Positions 9,885-18,632 of a stretch of 64,000 nt of DNA are shown in pieces (position 1 is the stretch's first letter; the number at the start of each line of letters is the position of its first letter). The stretch is from positions 620,001 through 684,000 of the forward strand of contig NZ_BMGD01000003.1 of assembly GCF_014639875.1 (NCBI RefSeq), written 5' to 3'. The stretch is from Blastomonas aquatica (GTDB taxonomy: Bacteria > Pseudomonadota > Alphaproteobacteria > Sphingomonadales > Sphingomonadaceae). The notes under the pieces are model-generated. The model was not told the origin of the DNA, made no database searches, and was given only the letters and a program-made list of their open reading frames with translations. The translations under genes were made by a program, and so were the position numbers.

Positions 9885-11275
9885 CCCGCCCCGCTCTCGT
9901 CTGGCTGCGCCGCGACCTCAGGCTTGCAGATCAGGCTGCGTTTGCCGAAGCGGCCAGCGCCGGTCCGGTGATCCCGGTGTTCGTGCTCGATGATGAAACG
10001 CCCAAACACCGCAAGATGGGGGGTGCATCGCGCTGGTGGCTGCACCACAGCCTTGCATCGCTCGATGCCGATCTGCGCAAGATCGGATCGCGGCTCGTGC
10101 TGCGCCGAGGTGTCGCTGCCGAAGTCCTCGCAGATCTGGCGCGCGAGACCGATGCGGCAGCGATCCACTGCCTGCACCACTACGAGCCATGGTGGCGCAA
10201 CGCCGAAAAGGCGCTCAAGACTGCCTTGCCCGAGGGCTGCAGCCTCGAAAAGCACCACGGCAACTACCTGATGCCGCCGGGATCGGTGACCACCGGCAGC
10301 GGCCAGCCGTACAAGATCTACACCCCGTTCTGGCGAGCGCTGGCGCAGCATATGCCGCCCGCCAAGCCCTTGCCCGCGCCGAAAGCGCTTGATGCCCCCA
10401 AGGCGTGGCCGGACAGCGATGACCTTGCCGACTGGAAGCTGCTGCCGACCAAGCCCGATTGGGCCACGGGTTTTGCGTCTGAGTGGACCCCGGGCGAGGC
10501 GGGCGCTGCCGATCGTGTTGATGCGTTTCTCGCCAAGGCCAAGCACTACGAGGACCGGCGCAATCTGCCGTCGATCGAGGGGACGTCGCGCCTGTCGCCA
10601 CACCTGCACTTCGGCGAGATTTCACCCGCCACTGTCTGGCACGCGACGATAGAGGCTGGCGGTTCGGTCGAAACCTTCCTCAAGGAGCTGGTCTGGCGCG
10701 ATTATGGGCAGAACGTGATCGCCCAATACCCCGATTACGGCAAAGCCAACGCCCGCGATGCATTTGACGATTTCCCCTGGCGCGATCCTTCGGACGCGCA
10801 GGTCAAGGCCGAGATCGAGGCTTGGGAACAAGGGCGCACCGGTTATCCTTTGGTCGATGCCGGGATGCGCCAGCTGTGGGCTACCGGATGGATGCACAAC
10901 CGGGTGCGGATGGTCGCCGCCTCGTTTCTGATCAAGCACCTGCTGGTCGACTGGCGGGTGGGCGAGCGCTGGTTCTGGGATACGTTGGTCGACGCCGATT
11001 ACGGATCGAACGCGACCAACTGGCAGTGGACATCGGGCTCGGGCGTGGATTCGAACATGTTCGTCCGGATCATGGCGCCTCTGACCCAGTCGGAGAAGTT
11101 CGATGCGGCAGGCTATATTCGGGAGTGGGTGCCAGAGCTTGCTAGCCTGTCCGACAAGGAGATTCATGATCCCGAAGCGGCAGGCAAGTTCGTGAAGGGC
11201 TATCCCAAAAAGATCATCGGGCATAAACAGGCACGCGAGCGCGCGCTCGCGGCGCATGCGACAACAAAATCATAG
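9881..11275 (+). CDS. phrB: Deoxyribodipyrimidine photolyase (class I CPD type)
   Basis: Light-driven repair of cyclobutane pyrimidine dimers using FAD. The 464-residue protein has the N-terminal antenna-binding domain (LVWLRRDLRLAD) and the C-terminal FAD domain, with GTSRLSPHLHFGEISP, the GYPLVDAGMRQL helix and the NWQWTSGSGVDSN region typical of the photolyase/cryptochrome family. Its start overlaps the upstream membrane-hydrolase stop by 4 bases. I prefer CPD photolyase over cryptochrome because the protein has no C-terminal extension and a family-typical length. Confidence 0.93.
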   Translation: MTRPALVWLRRDLRLADQAAFAEAASAGPVIPVFVLDDETPKHRKMGGASRWWLHHSLASLDADLRKIGSRLVLRRGVAAEVLADLARETDAAAIHCLHHYEPWWRNAEKALKTALPEGCSLEKHHGNYLMPPGSVTTGSGQPYKIYTPFWRALAQHMPPAKPLPAPKALDAPKAWPDSDDLADWKLLPTKPDWATGFASEWTPGEAGAADRVDAFLAKAKHYEDRRNLPSIEGTSRLSPHLHFGEISPATVWHATIEAGGSVETFLKELVWRDYGQNVIAQYPDYGKANARDAFDDFPWRDPSDAQVKAEIEAWEQGRTGYPLVDAGMRQLWATGWMHNRVRMVAASFLIKHLLVDWRVGERWFWDTLVDADYGSNATNWQWTSGSGVDSNMFVRIMAPLTQSEKFDAAGYIREWVPELASLSDKEIHDPEAAGKFVKGYPKKIIGHKQARERALAAHATTKS

Positions 11276-11290
11276 AGGGAGACTTGGGTG

Positions 11291-12481
11291 ATGCGGGTTT
11301 GGACAAGTTTTGCAGCAGCGTGCGCGCTGGCCGTGGGTGCTGGCGGAATGGCGATCGCCAAGGAAGGCGCGCCGCCCGAAGTGAAAGCGATCCAGCAGAT
11401 GAGCGCCGCCGAGATGGAGCGGGTCCGCACCGCAGGCGCGCAGATCCTGTTCTGGTCCGACGCGCAGCGCTCAGCAAATTTCCGCGCCATGGAGATCCAG
11501 TTTCCGGGCACCACCGCCCGGGCGGGTACCGCGCGGGCGCTGCCCAAGGGTGCGGCCCTTCCGGTCAGCGATGCCGAGATCGATGCCTTCATGAACGCGC
11601 AGAATGTTGCGGGGCTGATGGTGATTCAGGACGGCAAGGTCCGGCTGGAGCGCTATGGCCTGGGCCTTGGCGCGCAGGATCGCTGGACCAGCTTCTCGGT
11701 AGCCAAGTCGTTCACCTCGACGCTGGTCGGCGCCGCAGTCAAGGATGGCCTGATCGCGTCGATCGACGACCCGGTGACCAAGTACGTGCCCGAGCTCACA
11801 GGCAGCGGCTATGATGGCGTTTCGGTCAAGCAGATCCTGACGATGACCTCAGGCGTCAAGTGGAACGAGGATTACACCGACCCCAACAGCGATGTCGTCA
11901 AGATGCTGTCGGTCCCCGTCGGTCCGGGCGAGGACCCCAACAGCGCGTACATGAAAACGCTGCCGCGCGAAGTCGAGCCTGGTACCAAATGGGTTTACAA
12001 GACTGGAGAAACAAACCTGATTGGCGTGATCGTCCAGCGTGCGACCGGCAAGACGCTGACCAAATATGCCGAGGAAAAGATCGTCAAGCCTGCGGGCTTT
12101 GAAGGCGACCTGTTCTGGATGGTCGATTCCGCGGGCCAGAATGTCGGCGGCTGCTGCCTGTCTATCCGGCTGGCGGATTATGCCCGGATGGGGCTGTTCG
12201 CGATGGAAGGCGGCGCGGGCCAGGTGCCAGAGGATTGGTTTGCGCAAGCGGGCAAGGAACAGGCGCCGATCGGCCTGCCGGGCTTTGGCTATGGCTATCA
12301 GTGGTGGACCTATCCCGGTGGTGCGTGGGGCGGGCAGGGCATTTTTGGCCAGGCAATCCTGATCGTGCCCGAAAAGAAGATGGTGATCGCAGTTGTGAGC
12401 AACTGGCCCAAGGCGAGCAGCCCGGACCTGCGTCTGCCGCAGCTGCAGTTCTTCCAGAAGCTTGCGATGGCGGCGGACTGA
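11291..12481 (+). CDS. Exported serine hydrolase, class C beta-lactamase fold
   Basis: Penicillin-binding-protein/beta-lactamase-like hydrolase of 396 residues, often an esterase or peptidase rather than an antibiotic-resistance enzyme. The N terminus has a signal peptide (hydrophobic core ending near AIA, residue ~24), so it is periplasmic. The active-site SxxK is Ser136-Val-Ala-Lys139 in SFSVAKSFTS; VYKTGETN is the likely YxN-region equivalent and WGGQGIFGQ the third motif. GAGGGAGA at 11275-11282 is the Shine-Dalgarno; a GTG at 11288 is an alternative start. Confidence 0.85.
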   Translation: MRVWTSFAAACALAVGAGGMAIAKEGAPPEVKAIQQMSAAEMERVRTAGAQILFWSDAQRSANFRAMEIQFPGTTARAGTARALPKGAALPVSDAEIDAFMNAQNVAGLMVIQDGKVRLERYGLGLGAQDRWTSFSVAKSFTSTLVGAAVKDGLIASIDDPVTKYVPELTGSGYDGVSVKQILTMTSGVKWNEDYTDPNSDVVKMLSVPVGPGEDPNSAYMKTLPREVEPGTKWVYKTGETNLIGVIVQRATGKTLTKYAEEKIVKPAGFEGDLFWMVDSAGQNVGGCCLSIRLADYARMGLFAMEGGAGQVPEDWFAQAGKEQAPIGLPGFGYGYQWWTYPGGAWGGQGIFGQAILIVPEKKMVIAVVSNWPKASSPDLRLPQLQFFQKLAMAAD

Positions 12482-12491
12482 CGGCGCCGGA

Positions 12492-13028
12492 ATGACGGAC
12501 ACCAGCGCTCCATCTGACAGCCGCCTGCACAAGGAACTTGCGTCTGCGGGAATCGCTTTTGACCAGGTCGATCATGATGCCGTGTTCACCGTGCTGGAAA
12601 GCAGCGCGCTTGAACGCGGTATCCCCGGCGCGCACACGAAGAACCTTTTTCTCAAGGATGCCAGCGGCCAGTTTTACCTGGTGACGGTGCTCGCCGAAAA
12701 GCAGGTCGATCTGGGGGCGCTTCGGCATCTGGTCGGAGCAGCGCGGTTCAGCTTCGGGAGCGCAGACGAGATGGCCGAATTGCTGGGGGTGACACCTGGG
12801 TCGGTCACCCCGCTGGCCGCGATCAACGATACTCGCGGCAGGGTGCAGCTGGTGCTCGACGAGGTACTCGCTGCGCAGCCGCGCGTGAATGTCCATCCAC
12901 TGCGCAATACCGCGACGCTGGGGCTGTCGGGGCTCGATCTGGTGCGGATGCTGGTGCGCTGGCGGCACGCGCCGTTGATCGTGCCGGTGCCCAACAAGCG
13001 ACCCGCAGCTGAACCATCCCAAATTTGA
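12492..13028 (+). CDS. Prolyl-tRNA deacylase (ProX/PrdX, YbaK-domain)
   Basis: Free-standing prolyl-tRNA editing domain of 178 residues that should hydrolyse mischarged Ala-tRNA(Pro). Hallmarks are the HTKNLFLKD strand with the conserved Lys, the [10 protein letters not shown] stretch, and the [11 protein letters not shown] loop with its GxxPG-type motif. It lies 10 bases after the beta-lactamase-fold gene, probably in the same transcript. The frame is open upstream, but the ATG at 12492 begins the similarity. The C-terminal ~15 residues are Pro/Lys-rich and look unstructured. Confidence 0.88.
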   Translation: MTDTSAPSDSRLHKELASAGIAFDQVDHDAVFTVLESSALERGIPGAHTKNLFLKDASGQFYLVTVLAEKQVDLGALRHLVGAARFSFGSADEMAELLGVTPGSVTPLAAINDTRGRVQLVLDEVLAAQPRVNVHPLRNTATLGLSGLDLVRMLVRWRHAPLIVPVPNKRPAAEPSQI

Positions 13029-13068
13029 GGGGTGGGCGCATGGCGCCGATTGCTGTAACCCCGACCGG

Positions 13069-14079
13069 ATGACGTCAGCAACCAACCGACCGTTGATCGA
13101 CAGCTTTTCCCGCACGATTAGCTATGTCCGCCTGTCCGTGACTGACCGGTGCGATTTACGCTGTTCCTATTGCATGCCCGAGCGGATGCAGTTTCTTCCC
13201 AAGGCCGAAGTGCTGACGCTCGAGGAACTGCACCGGCTCAGCCTCGCATTCATCGCGCGCGGGATCCGCAAGATCCGGCTGACCGGGGGCGAACCGCTGG
13301 TGCGGCGCGAGGTGATGACGCTGATCAACCTGCTGGGACGTGAGCTGGGGCAGGGCCTCGACGAACTGACGCTCACTACCAATGGCACCCAGCTGACGCA
13401 GCATGCAGATGCGCTTGCGGCGGCAGGCGTGCGCCGGATCAACGTCTCGCTCGATACCTTGAAGCCCGAACTGTTTGCGCAGCTGACCCGGCGCGACGCG
13501 CTGGCGCAGGTGCTCGCCGGGATCGATGCGGCAGATCGTGCCGGGCTGAAGATCAAGATCAACGCCGTCGCGCTCAAGGGCTTGAACGAGGACGAGATGC
13601 CGTCGCTGATCGGATGGGCGCACGGGCGCGGGTTCGACGTGACGCTGATCGAGGTGATGCCTTTGGGCGAGGTCGAGGAGGACCGGTTCGACCATTATCT
13701 GCCGTTGACCGCCGTGCGTGATCAGCTTGCCCAACGCTGGACGCTGGCCGAGAGCCCGCACAACAGCGGCGGTCCGGCGCGCTATGTCGATGTTGCCGAA
13801 ACCGGCGGGCGTCTGGGCTTCATCACCCCGCTCACCAACAATTTCTGCGCAAGTTGCAACCGCGTGCGGGTGACCGCCACCGGACAGATTTTCATGTGCC
13901 TTGGCCAGAACGACCAGGTCGATCTGCGCGCGGCATTGCGCGGGGACGACAGCGATGCGGCGCTCGATGCTGCGCTCGATCGCGCGATCCAACGGAAGCC
14001 CGAGCGGCATGACTTCCACATCGATGCCCCTGGCGCGGCGCCAGCGCTGGCGCGGCACATGTCGATGACCGGCGGCTGA
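13069..14079 (+). CDS. moaA: GTP 3',8-cyclase (molybdenum cofactor biosynthesis protein A)
   Basis: Radical-SAM enzyme for the first step of molybdopterin synthesis, converting GTP to 3',8-cyclo-7,8-dihydro-GTP. The 336-residue protein has the SAM cluster cysteines Cys28, Cys32 and Cys35 (CDLRCSYC), the LTGGEPLVR motif, a second cluster formed by Cys260, Cys263 and Cys277 ([11 protein letters not shown]...FMC), and the required C-terminal Gly-Gly. moaD and moaE follow directly, so one transcript can supply the pathway start and both molybdopterin synthase subunits. moaC is not in the window. Confidence 0.97.
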   Translation: MTSATNRPLIDSFSRTISYVRLSVTDRCDLRCSYCMPERMQFLPKAEVLTLEELHRLSLAFIARGIRKIRLTGGEPLVRREVMTLINLLGRELGQGLDELTLTTNGTQLTQHADALAAAGVRRINVSLDTLKPELFAQLTRRDALAQVLAGIDAADRAGLKIKINAVALKGLNEDEMPSLIGWAHGRGFDVTLIEVMPLGEVEEDRFDHYLPLTAVRDQLAQRWTLAESPHNSGGPARYVDVAETGGRLGFITPLTNNFCASCNRVRVTATGQIFMCLGQNDQVDLRAALRGDDSDAALDAALDRAIQRKPERHDFHIDAPGAAPALARHMSMTGG

Positions 14080-14088
14080 GCGGCGGCG

Positions 14089-14337
14089 ATGGCGCAATTG
14101 CTGTTCTTTGGTCGCCTGGGTGACCTGGCTGGCGGGACCGAGCGGGCGCTTGGGCTGAGCGAACCCCATACGATCGCCGACCTGATCGGTATCCTCGGCG
14201 CGTGCGACGATCTGCTGGGGAGCGCGCTCGCAGAGCCACGCGTCCGCTATGCGATCAACGGCGCGATCGTCGATGCCGATGCCCTGGTCGAGGACGAGGA
14301 CGAGCTGGCGTTTCTGCCCCCCGTCAGTGGTGGTTGA
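14089..14337 (+). CDS. moaD: Molybdopterin synthase sulfur carrier subunit
   Basis: Small ubiquitin-fold protein of 82 residues ending in the diagnostic VSGG. The terminal Gly is adenylylated and thiocarboxylated so it can pass sulfur to precursor Z in complex with MoaE. It opens with the usual beta-strand LLFFGRLGDLAG and has FLPPVSGG at the end. It starts 9 bases after moaA and is followed almost at once by moaE. Confidence 0.95.
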   Translation: MAQLLFFGRLGDLAGGTERALGLSEPHTIADLIGILGACDDLLGSALAEPRVRYAINGAIVDADALVEDEDELAFLPPVSGG

Positions 14338-14338
14338 G

Positions 14339-14800
14339 ATGCGACAGGATATCCGCATTACCGATCAAGCCTTTGATCCCGAACTGGAACTCGCGGGCTT
14401 TCGGGCATCATTGAGCGAGGCTGGCGCGCTGGTCAGCTTTACCGGGCTGGTCCGTCCGGCAGGCAAGGATGGCGATGTCAGCATCTTGAGCCTGCAGCAT
14501 TATCCCGGAATGACCGAGCGCGGCATCGCCGATGCCGTCGTGAAGGCTGCGGAACGGTGGCCGCTCGAGGCAGCGCTGGTGATCCACCGCGTTGGCGATA
14601 TGACGCCGCATGACCCGATCGTGCTGGTCGCCACCGCAAGCGCGCACCGCCGCGCGGCTTTCGAGGCGGCCGATTTCCTGATGGATTTCCTCAAGAGCCG
14701 GGCGTTGTTCTGGAAGAGCGAAACCGGTGCCGAGGGCAGGCAGTGGATCGAACCGCGCGACGAGGACTATGCCGACGCCGCGCGGTGGGATGACAGCTGA
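14339..14800 (+). CDS. moaE: Molybdopterin synthase catalytic subunit
   Basis: Large subunit of molybdopterin synthase, 153 residues. It has SFTGLVRP, the LQHYPGMTE segment, HRVGDMTPHDPIV and the active-site lysine region LKSRALFWKSE. The ATG at 14339 lies 1 base after the moaD stop; the frame is open further upstream but only as an out-of-frame passage through moaD. The stop codon is embedded in a 3-copy tandem of TGACAGC (14791-14811), so slippage there would alter only the last residues. Confidence 0.95.
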   Translation: MRQDIRITDQAFDPELELAGFRASLSEAGALVSFTGLVRPAGKDGDVSILSLQHYPGMTERGIADAVVKAAERWPLEAALVIHRVGDMTPHDPIVLVATASAHRRAAFEAADFLMDFLKSRALFWKSETGAEGRQWIEPRDEDYADAARWDDS

Positions 14801-14823
14801 CAGCTGACAGCTTTAGCGCCGGG

Positions 14824-16875
14824 TCAACCGAACACTCGCCGCCCATGCGTCACACGGTCCGCCATCGCCATGGTGGTGAGCTGTGCGTTGACTCGGATGC
14901 AGCTCGCCATCACGCTGGCATCGGTGACCAACACGTTGGTGGTGCCGTGGACGCGCTGATCCAGATCGACCACCCCTTTGGTCGGGTCCGCATTGATGGC
15001 GTTGCCGCCATGCGGATGGCTGGATGACAACACCACATCGTCGGGTTCTTCGATATGCTCCCAGTAGAAGTTGTCGATCTCGGCATCGCTCATTCCTGCG
15101 CGCAACGTCTCGCCGTGCAGCAGGGCGGGATACACCTCGAGCGCACCTCCGGCAAAATGGACTTTGGTCATTGTGGAAAGCGCGCGGCGCAGCACCGCAA
15201 GATCGGTCGGCTTGAGCTCGAAGCTCAATTTTCCCTTCTTGATCTCGCCCAATCGGTCGGCGGGGAACAGCGCCCCTGCCGAAGCCAGCCGGTTGTAGTT
15301 GAGCATCCGCCGAAAATGCTCGTCGAACCAGCCCGGAACCAGCGAGGCCATGCTCATCGGTGGCTGGAAATGGCTCTCGATCAGGAAATCGCCGCGATCG
15401 ATGAAGGTCGCCATCTGGTCCTCGTCCCAAGCGAGCACGGGATCGGGCATCAACGCGGGCACCGGGCAGGCGATGTTGAGCGATATGCCCTTGCCCGTAC
15501 CCCTGATCCCGCTCGCCGATAATATGTTGCTCGACGCGATCGTGCCCGCGGCAACGACAACGCCCTTGGTCACACGAATGGTCTTGGCGCGGCCATCGGG
15601 CAGCACCACCTGCACCGATGTCGCCATCCGCCTACCATCGGGTGCGCGGTCGCCCCAGCCGATGTGCGAGACCTCTGCGTGTGGCAGAATGCGCGCCTGG
15701 CGCTTGGCCTTGACGGTGGCGTTGTGCAGGAAGCTTTCGGGCATCGCGCGCTTGCGCCCGTATGGACACCCGGTGTTGCAATATCCGCACGACACGCAGT
15801 GGTTCGGATCGGTCTTGGCGCCCCAGTTCTTACGGAACCAGCCCGATATGGCGCGCTGATCGAGTGGATCGCTTGACCGGGCGCGATAGGCATCCCAACT
15901 GTTGAGCAGCCGGGTGCCGTTGTTGCGCCCCAGCCGGCGATCGATTTCGTGGACACCCAGAATTTTTTCGACGCGCTCGTAGGATGTCTCGAGCACATCG
16001 GGATCGACACCCGCGCCCAACGCGCGCCAGGTCGCCAGCACGTCGTTGGCATCGGGATGGGTTTCGCCCTCGCGCTCCAGCCTCAGGCAGATTCCGTTGT
16101 TGATGACGGTGGAGCCGCCCACGGTGCGCCCCTGGAAGACGATGATATCGCGATCGCGTGTCGTCTGGATCGCGCCATCCTTGAACAGGCTTGAGGACAT
16201 ATGCGCCTCGTTGGGAGTCATCCGGCTGCTCGGCAAATAGGGGCCCGCCTCGATCACCAGCACTTCATAGCCCTGCTCGGCGAGGTTTGCGGCGGAGACC
16301 GCGCCGCCTGCGCCAGATCCAATCACCACCACTTCGACGCTGTCGGGGATCGCGTCCTCACCGACGAAGACTGTGTACGGCAGGTCGTTCGCAATATGCT
16401 CCTCGATCAGCGGATCATCGGGCGTACCCGCGCGGGTGCGGTGGCGGGGCAGGGTGAAGCCGATCGCGTTGAACACCGGGTTGGCGCGGTTGGCATCCTC
16501 GGCAGCGGCATCGCTGGCGTTTGCATCGTCATGGTCGATCCAGTGGCCGTAATAGCCGGCATAAACGATACCTCGGATCCGGGCCATGTCCTGAAACAGA
16601 TCGATCCGGCTATGCTTCAGTCGGCGCCTGACCCGCCAGATGCGAAAGCTGCGCGGGGCGAAGTGCCAAACCGGCCCGCCCAGCACGGCCCAGGTCGCTA
16701 TCACCGAAAAGGCGGTATTGCGCGGCGTGTCGCCTTCGATATTGGCAAACAACCGCTGCAGGTTGTCGACCACCTGGCGTGGGCTGATCGCCATCTGCGC
16801 AGGTTCGACAAACAGCGTCTCGGCCAGCCGACGCCAGATCGCAGCCTCGAACGGATTGAACGGTTTTCTGAGCAT
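14824..16875 (-). CDS. GMC family oxidoreductase with a cysteine cluster
   Basis: FAD-dependent glucose-methanol-choline oxidoreductase of 683 residues. The N-terminal ~190 residues are an extra domain seen in long-chain alcohol oxidase/cholesterol-oxidase-like members. The FAD Rossmann motif IGSGAGGAVSA starts near residue 205, with FQGRTVGGSTVINNG further on and the catalytic His region SSSHPHGGNAINAD near the C terminus. A ferredoxin-like cysteine group (CVSCGYCNTGCP) sits mid-protein and may bind an Fe-S cluster or stabilise the fold. No export signal is seen. Substrate unknown; long-chain alcohol or sterol-like alcohol is a guess. A hairpin overlaps its Shine-Dalgarno. Confidence 0.85.
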   Translation of the reverse strand: MLRKPFNPFEAAIWRRLAETLFVEPAQMAISPRQVVDNLQRLFANIEGDTPRNTAFSVIATWAVLGGPVWHFAPRSFRIWRVRRRLKHSRIDLFQDMARIRGIVYAGYYGHWIDHDDANASDAAAEDANRANPVFNAIGFTLPRHRTRAGTPDDPLIEEHIANDLPYTVFVGEDAIPDSVEVVVIGSGAGGAVSAANLAEQGYEVLVIEAGPYLPSSRMTPNEAHMSSSLFKDGAIQTTRDRDIIVFQGRTVGGSTVINNGICLRLEREGETHPDANDVLATWRALGAGVDPDVLETSYERVEKILGVHEIDRRLGRNNGTRLLNSWDAYRARSSDPLDQRAISGWFRKNWGAKTDPNHCVSCGYCNTGCPYGRKRAMPESFLHNATVKAKRQARILPHAEVSHIGWGDRAPDGRRMATSVQVVLPDGRAKTIRVTKGVVVAAGTIASSNILSASGIRGTGKGISLNIACPVPALMPDPVLAWDEDQMATFIDRGDFLIESHFQPPMSMASLVPGWFDEHFRRMLNYNRLASAGALFPADRLGEIKKGKLSFELKPTDLAVLRRALSTMTKVHFAGGALEVYPALLHGETLRAGMSDAEIDNFYWEHIEEPDDVVLSSSHPHGGNAINADPTKGVVDLDQRVHGTTNVLVTDASVMASCIRVNAQLTTMAMADRVTHGRRVFG

Positions 16876-16886
16876 GCTGCGAATCC

Positions 16887-16902
16887 CCCCTGATCACAGG
16901 GG
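16887..16902 (-). promoter_or_regulatory. Hairpin sequestering the GMC oxidoreductase Shine-Dalgarno
   Basis: On the minus strand the sequence just before the GMC start is a CCCCTG/CAGGGG stem with a 4-base loop. The 3' arm runs into the purine-rich AGGGGGG that is the only Shine-Dalgarno candidate for the ATG at 16875. Folding would hide part of the ribosome site. Seen directly; regulation is inference. Confidence 0.4.
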
Positions 16903-16953
16903 TTAAACTATCAGCGCAAATGACGATTGTAAGTTTCTGTCGATTATAACGCG

Positions 16954-17682
16954 TTAATTCATGGCGCAGACGTCTGCCAGCAATGCACCGGAATCGACGG
17001 TCAGCCGGTTGAACGATGGCGGTGTCGCCCGTACCCGCTCCGACAATGTCCCCGCGCCGATCAATCGCACCGGTCCGTGCGCGGTGACGACCTGCCGATC
17101 AAAGGGATCGTGGACATGACCCGAAAGCACCGCATGGGCACCCGCCGCAGCGATCGCCTCAAGTGCAGCCCTCCCGCCGGTGGTTCGTCCGCTGGTTCTC
17201 GTCGCCGCTTCGACCAAGGGGTGGTGCGTCAACACGATCCGACACTTTTCGGACGGGCTTGCTTCGAGCGACTGCACGGCCTCGTGCAGATCACGTCGGC
17301 CGACCTTGCCCTTTGACCAGTTGAGCCGCCATTGGGCCCGCGCGGTCGTCGGCAAAGACACCAGATGTACCCCGTCCACGCTCACGCCATCGTGCAACTT
17401 CTCCTGCAGCCGCATGACCCGGCCATAGGGCCGCCAGATCCGGCGCACCGGATTGAAGTAGGGAAGGTCATGGTTTCCAGGTTCAACCAACACCGGCACG
17501 CTCAGATCGGTCAGCCAACGCTGCGCTGCAGCAAATTCGGCAGAACGCGCGCGCATGGTGAGGTCGCCGGTGATGATCACCGCATCGGGAGTGTCCTGGC
17601 CAACGCGCGCAACAAACCAGTCCAAAGCTGCGGTGTCCTCGGCACCGAAATGCAGATCGCTGGCGTGATACAGCAACGTCAT
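16954..17682 (-). CDS. Calcineurin-like metallophosphoesterase
   Basis: Two-metal phosphoesterase of 242 residues, of the class III cyclic-nucleotide-phosphodiesterase-like type. The ligand motifs occur in order: SDLHFG (Asp9, His11), GDLTMRA, PGNHDLP, LTHHPLV and SGHVHDP. Cytoplasmic, substrate unknown. The ATG overlaps the stop of the lipid-kinase gene upstream (ATGA), so the two are co-transcribed and may act on related substrates. Confidence 0.88.
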   Translation of the reverse strand: MTLLYHASDLHFGAEDTAALDWFVARVGQDTPDAVIITGDLTMRARSAEFAAAQRWLTDLSVPVLVEPGNHDLPYFNPVRRIWRPYGRVMRLQEKLHDGVSVDGVHLVSLPTTARAQWRLNWSKGKVGRRDLHEAVQSLEASPSEKCRIVLTHHPLVEAATRTSGRTTGGRAALEAIAAAGAHAVLSGHVHDPFDRQVVTAHGPVRLIGAGTLSERVRATPPSFNRLTVDSGALLADVCAMN

Positions 17683-18533
17683 GATCGGGCTGCAGGATCG
17701 ACACCTTCGGGAGAGCAGGTGGTGATGAAATTGTGTGGCGCGTGGCCCAGTCGCAGGCTATCCCCGGGCGCGCACTCGGCAGCCTCCCCATCGATCAACA
17801 GCCCTATGGTCTCGGCTTCGCTGACGAGCGTCGCGCGCGCGGCTTCGCCGAGATCAACACGGGGCCCTTCGCGAAAGTCGCCGCCGAGCCAGGCACTGGC
17901 GTGCGCGACCACCTCGCCGATATTCGATGCCGTGAAGCCGCACAATGCCATCGAGGATTCCCGGGGTGCTGCAAAGATCGCAGGAAACGTTTCTGTCTGG
18001 CCTTCGATGCCCACTTCAGGACCGCTCAGGGTTTCGCTGATCGCCTCGGGGATGGCGGTAAACATCAAGTCGGCGACCTCGGTATGCCGGGCGTTTTCGC
18101 GGACTTTGGCCCAACTGGTGGTGGGTCCTGCAATCACGCCGACATAAGCAATGTTGTTACCGATCTCGACCGTGCTCAACCGTCGTGTCCGGCGTTCGGC
18201 GCAGGCCCGAGCGACGATTTCCTCACACGAGCTTTCGCCGTGCAGTGCGCGTGCCAGCAGGTTCATGGTTCCGCCCGGCAGGATCAGCACCGCGCCATCC
18301 CAGCCCGCAGCCGCCTTGAGCGCGCTGTTGGTGGTGCCATCGCCCGCATAGATCGCTAGGATCCCGACACCAGCGGCATCCAGCTTGTCAGGCGTGGGCA
18401 GCGTTTCATCCGGGCAGCGGACGATTCGATCGACCGGTCTGCCGCCATCGGTAAACCATGTTGCGATATCGGCGATCACGTCAGCATCGTAGCTGCCGCT
18501 TGCCTCGTTCACGATGAGCCATGTGCATGTCAT
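17679..18533 (-). CDS. Diacylglycerol kinase / LCB5-like lipid kinase family protein
   Basis: Member of the DAGK catalytic-domain family (diacylglycerol, sphingosine and NAD kinase relatives), 284 residues. The nucleotide-binding GDGTTN lies near residue 65 and PGGTMNLLARAL shortly after; the C-terminal beta-sandwich follows. The open frame extends 25 codons upstream, but the strand TWLIVNEASGSYD that begins the family starts at the ATG at 18533. In a sphingomonad, ceramide or long-chain-base phosphorylation is possible but unproven. It overlaps the metallophosphoesterase gene. Confidence 0.82.
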   Translation of the reverse strand: MTCTWLIVNEASGSYDADVIADIATWFTDGGRPVDRIVRCPDETLPTPDKLDAAGVGILAIYAGDGTTNSALKAAAGWDGAVLILPGGTMNLLARALHGESSCEEIVARACAERRTRRLSTVEIGNNIAYVGVIAGPTTSWAKVRENARHTEVADLMFTAIPEAISETLSGPEVGIEGQTETFPAIFAAPRESSMALCGFTASNIGEVVAHASAWLGGDFREGPRVDLGEAARATLVSEAETIGLLIDGEAAECAPGDSLRLGHAPHNFITTCSPEGVDPAARS

Positions 18534-18569
18534 GTGCGCATTACGCACAAAGGCGGCGATGGGTGCCAC

Positions 18570-18609
18570 AAAAAATTGGGCCGCGCTTCGAGGCGAAGCG
18601 CGGCCCAAT
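18570..18609 (-). terminator. Rho-independent terminator of the TonB-dependent receptor gene
   Basis: A 16-bp perfect GC-rich stem (18575-18590 with 18594-18609, 3-base loop). On the minus strand it is followed by six U residues. It lies 24 bases past the receptor stop and before the lipid kinase start, so it separates the two transcripts. Confidence 0.9.
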
Positions 18610-18632
18610 CTATCAGCGTCTGTTGCTAAGGG

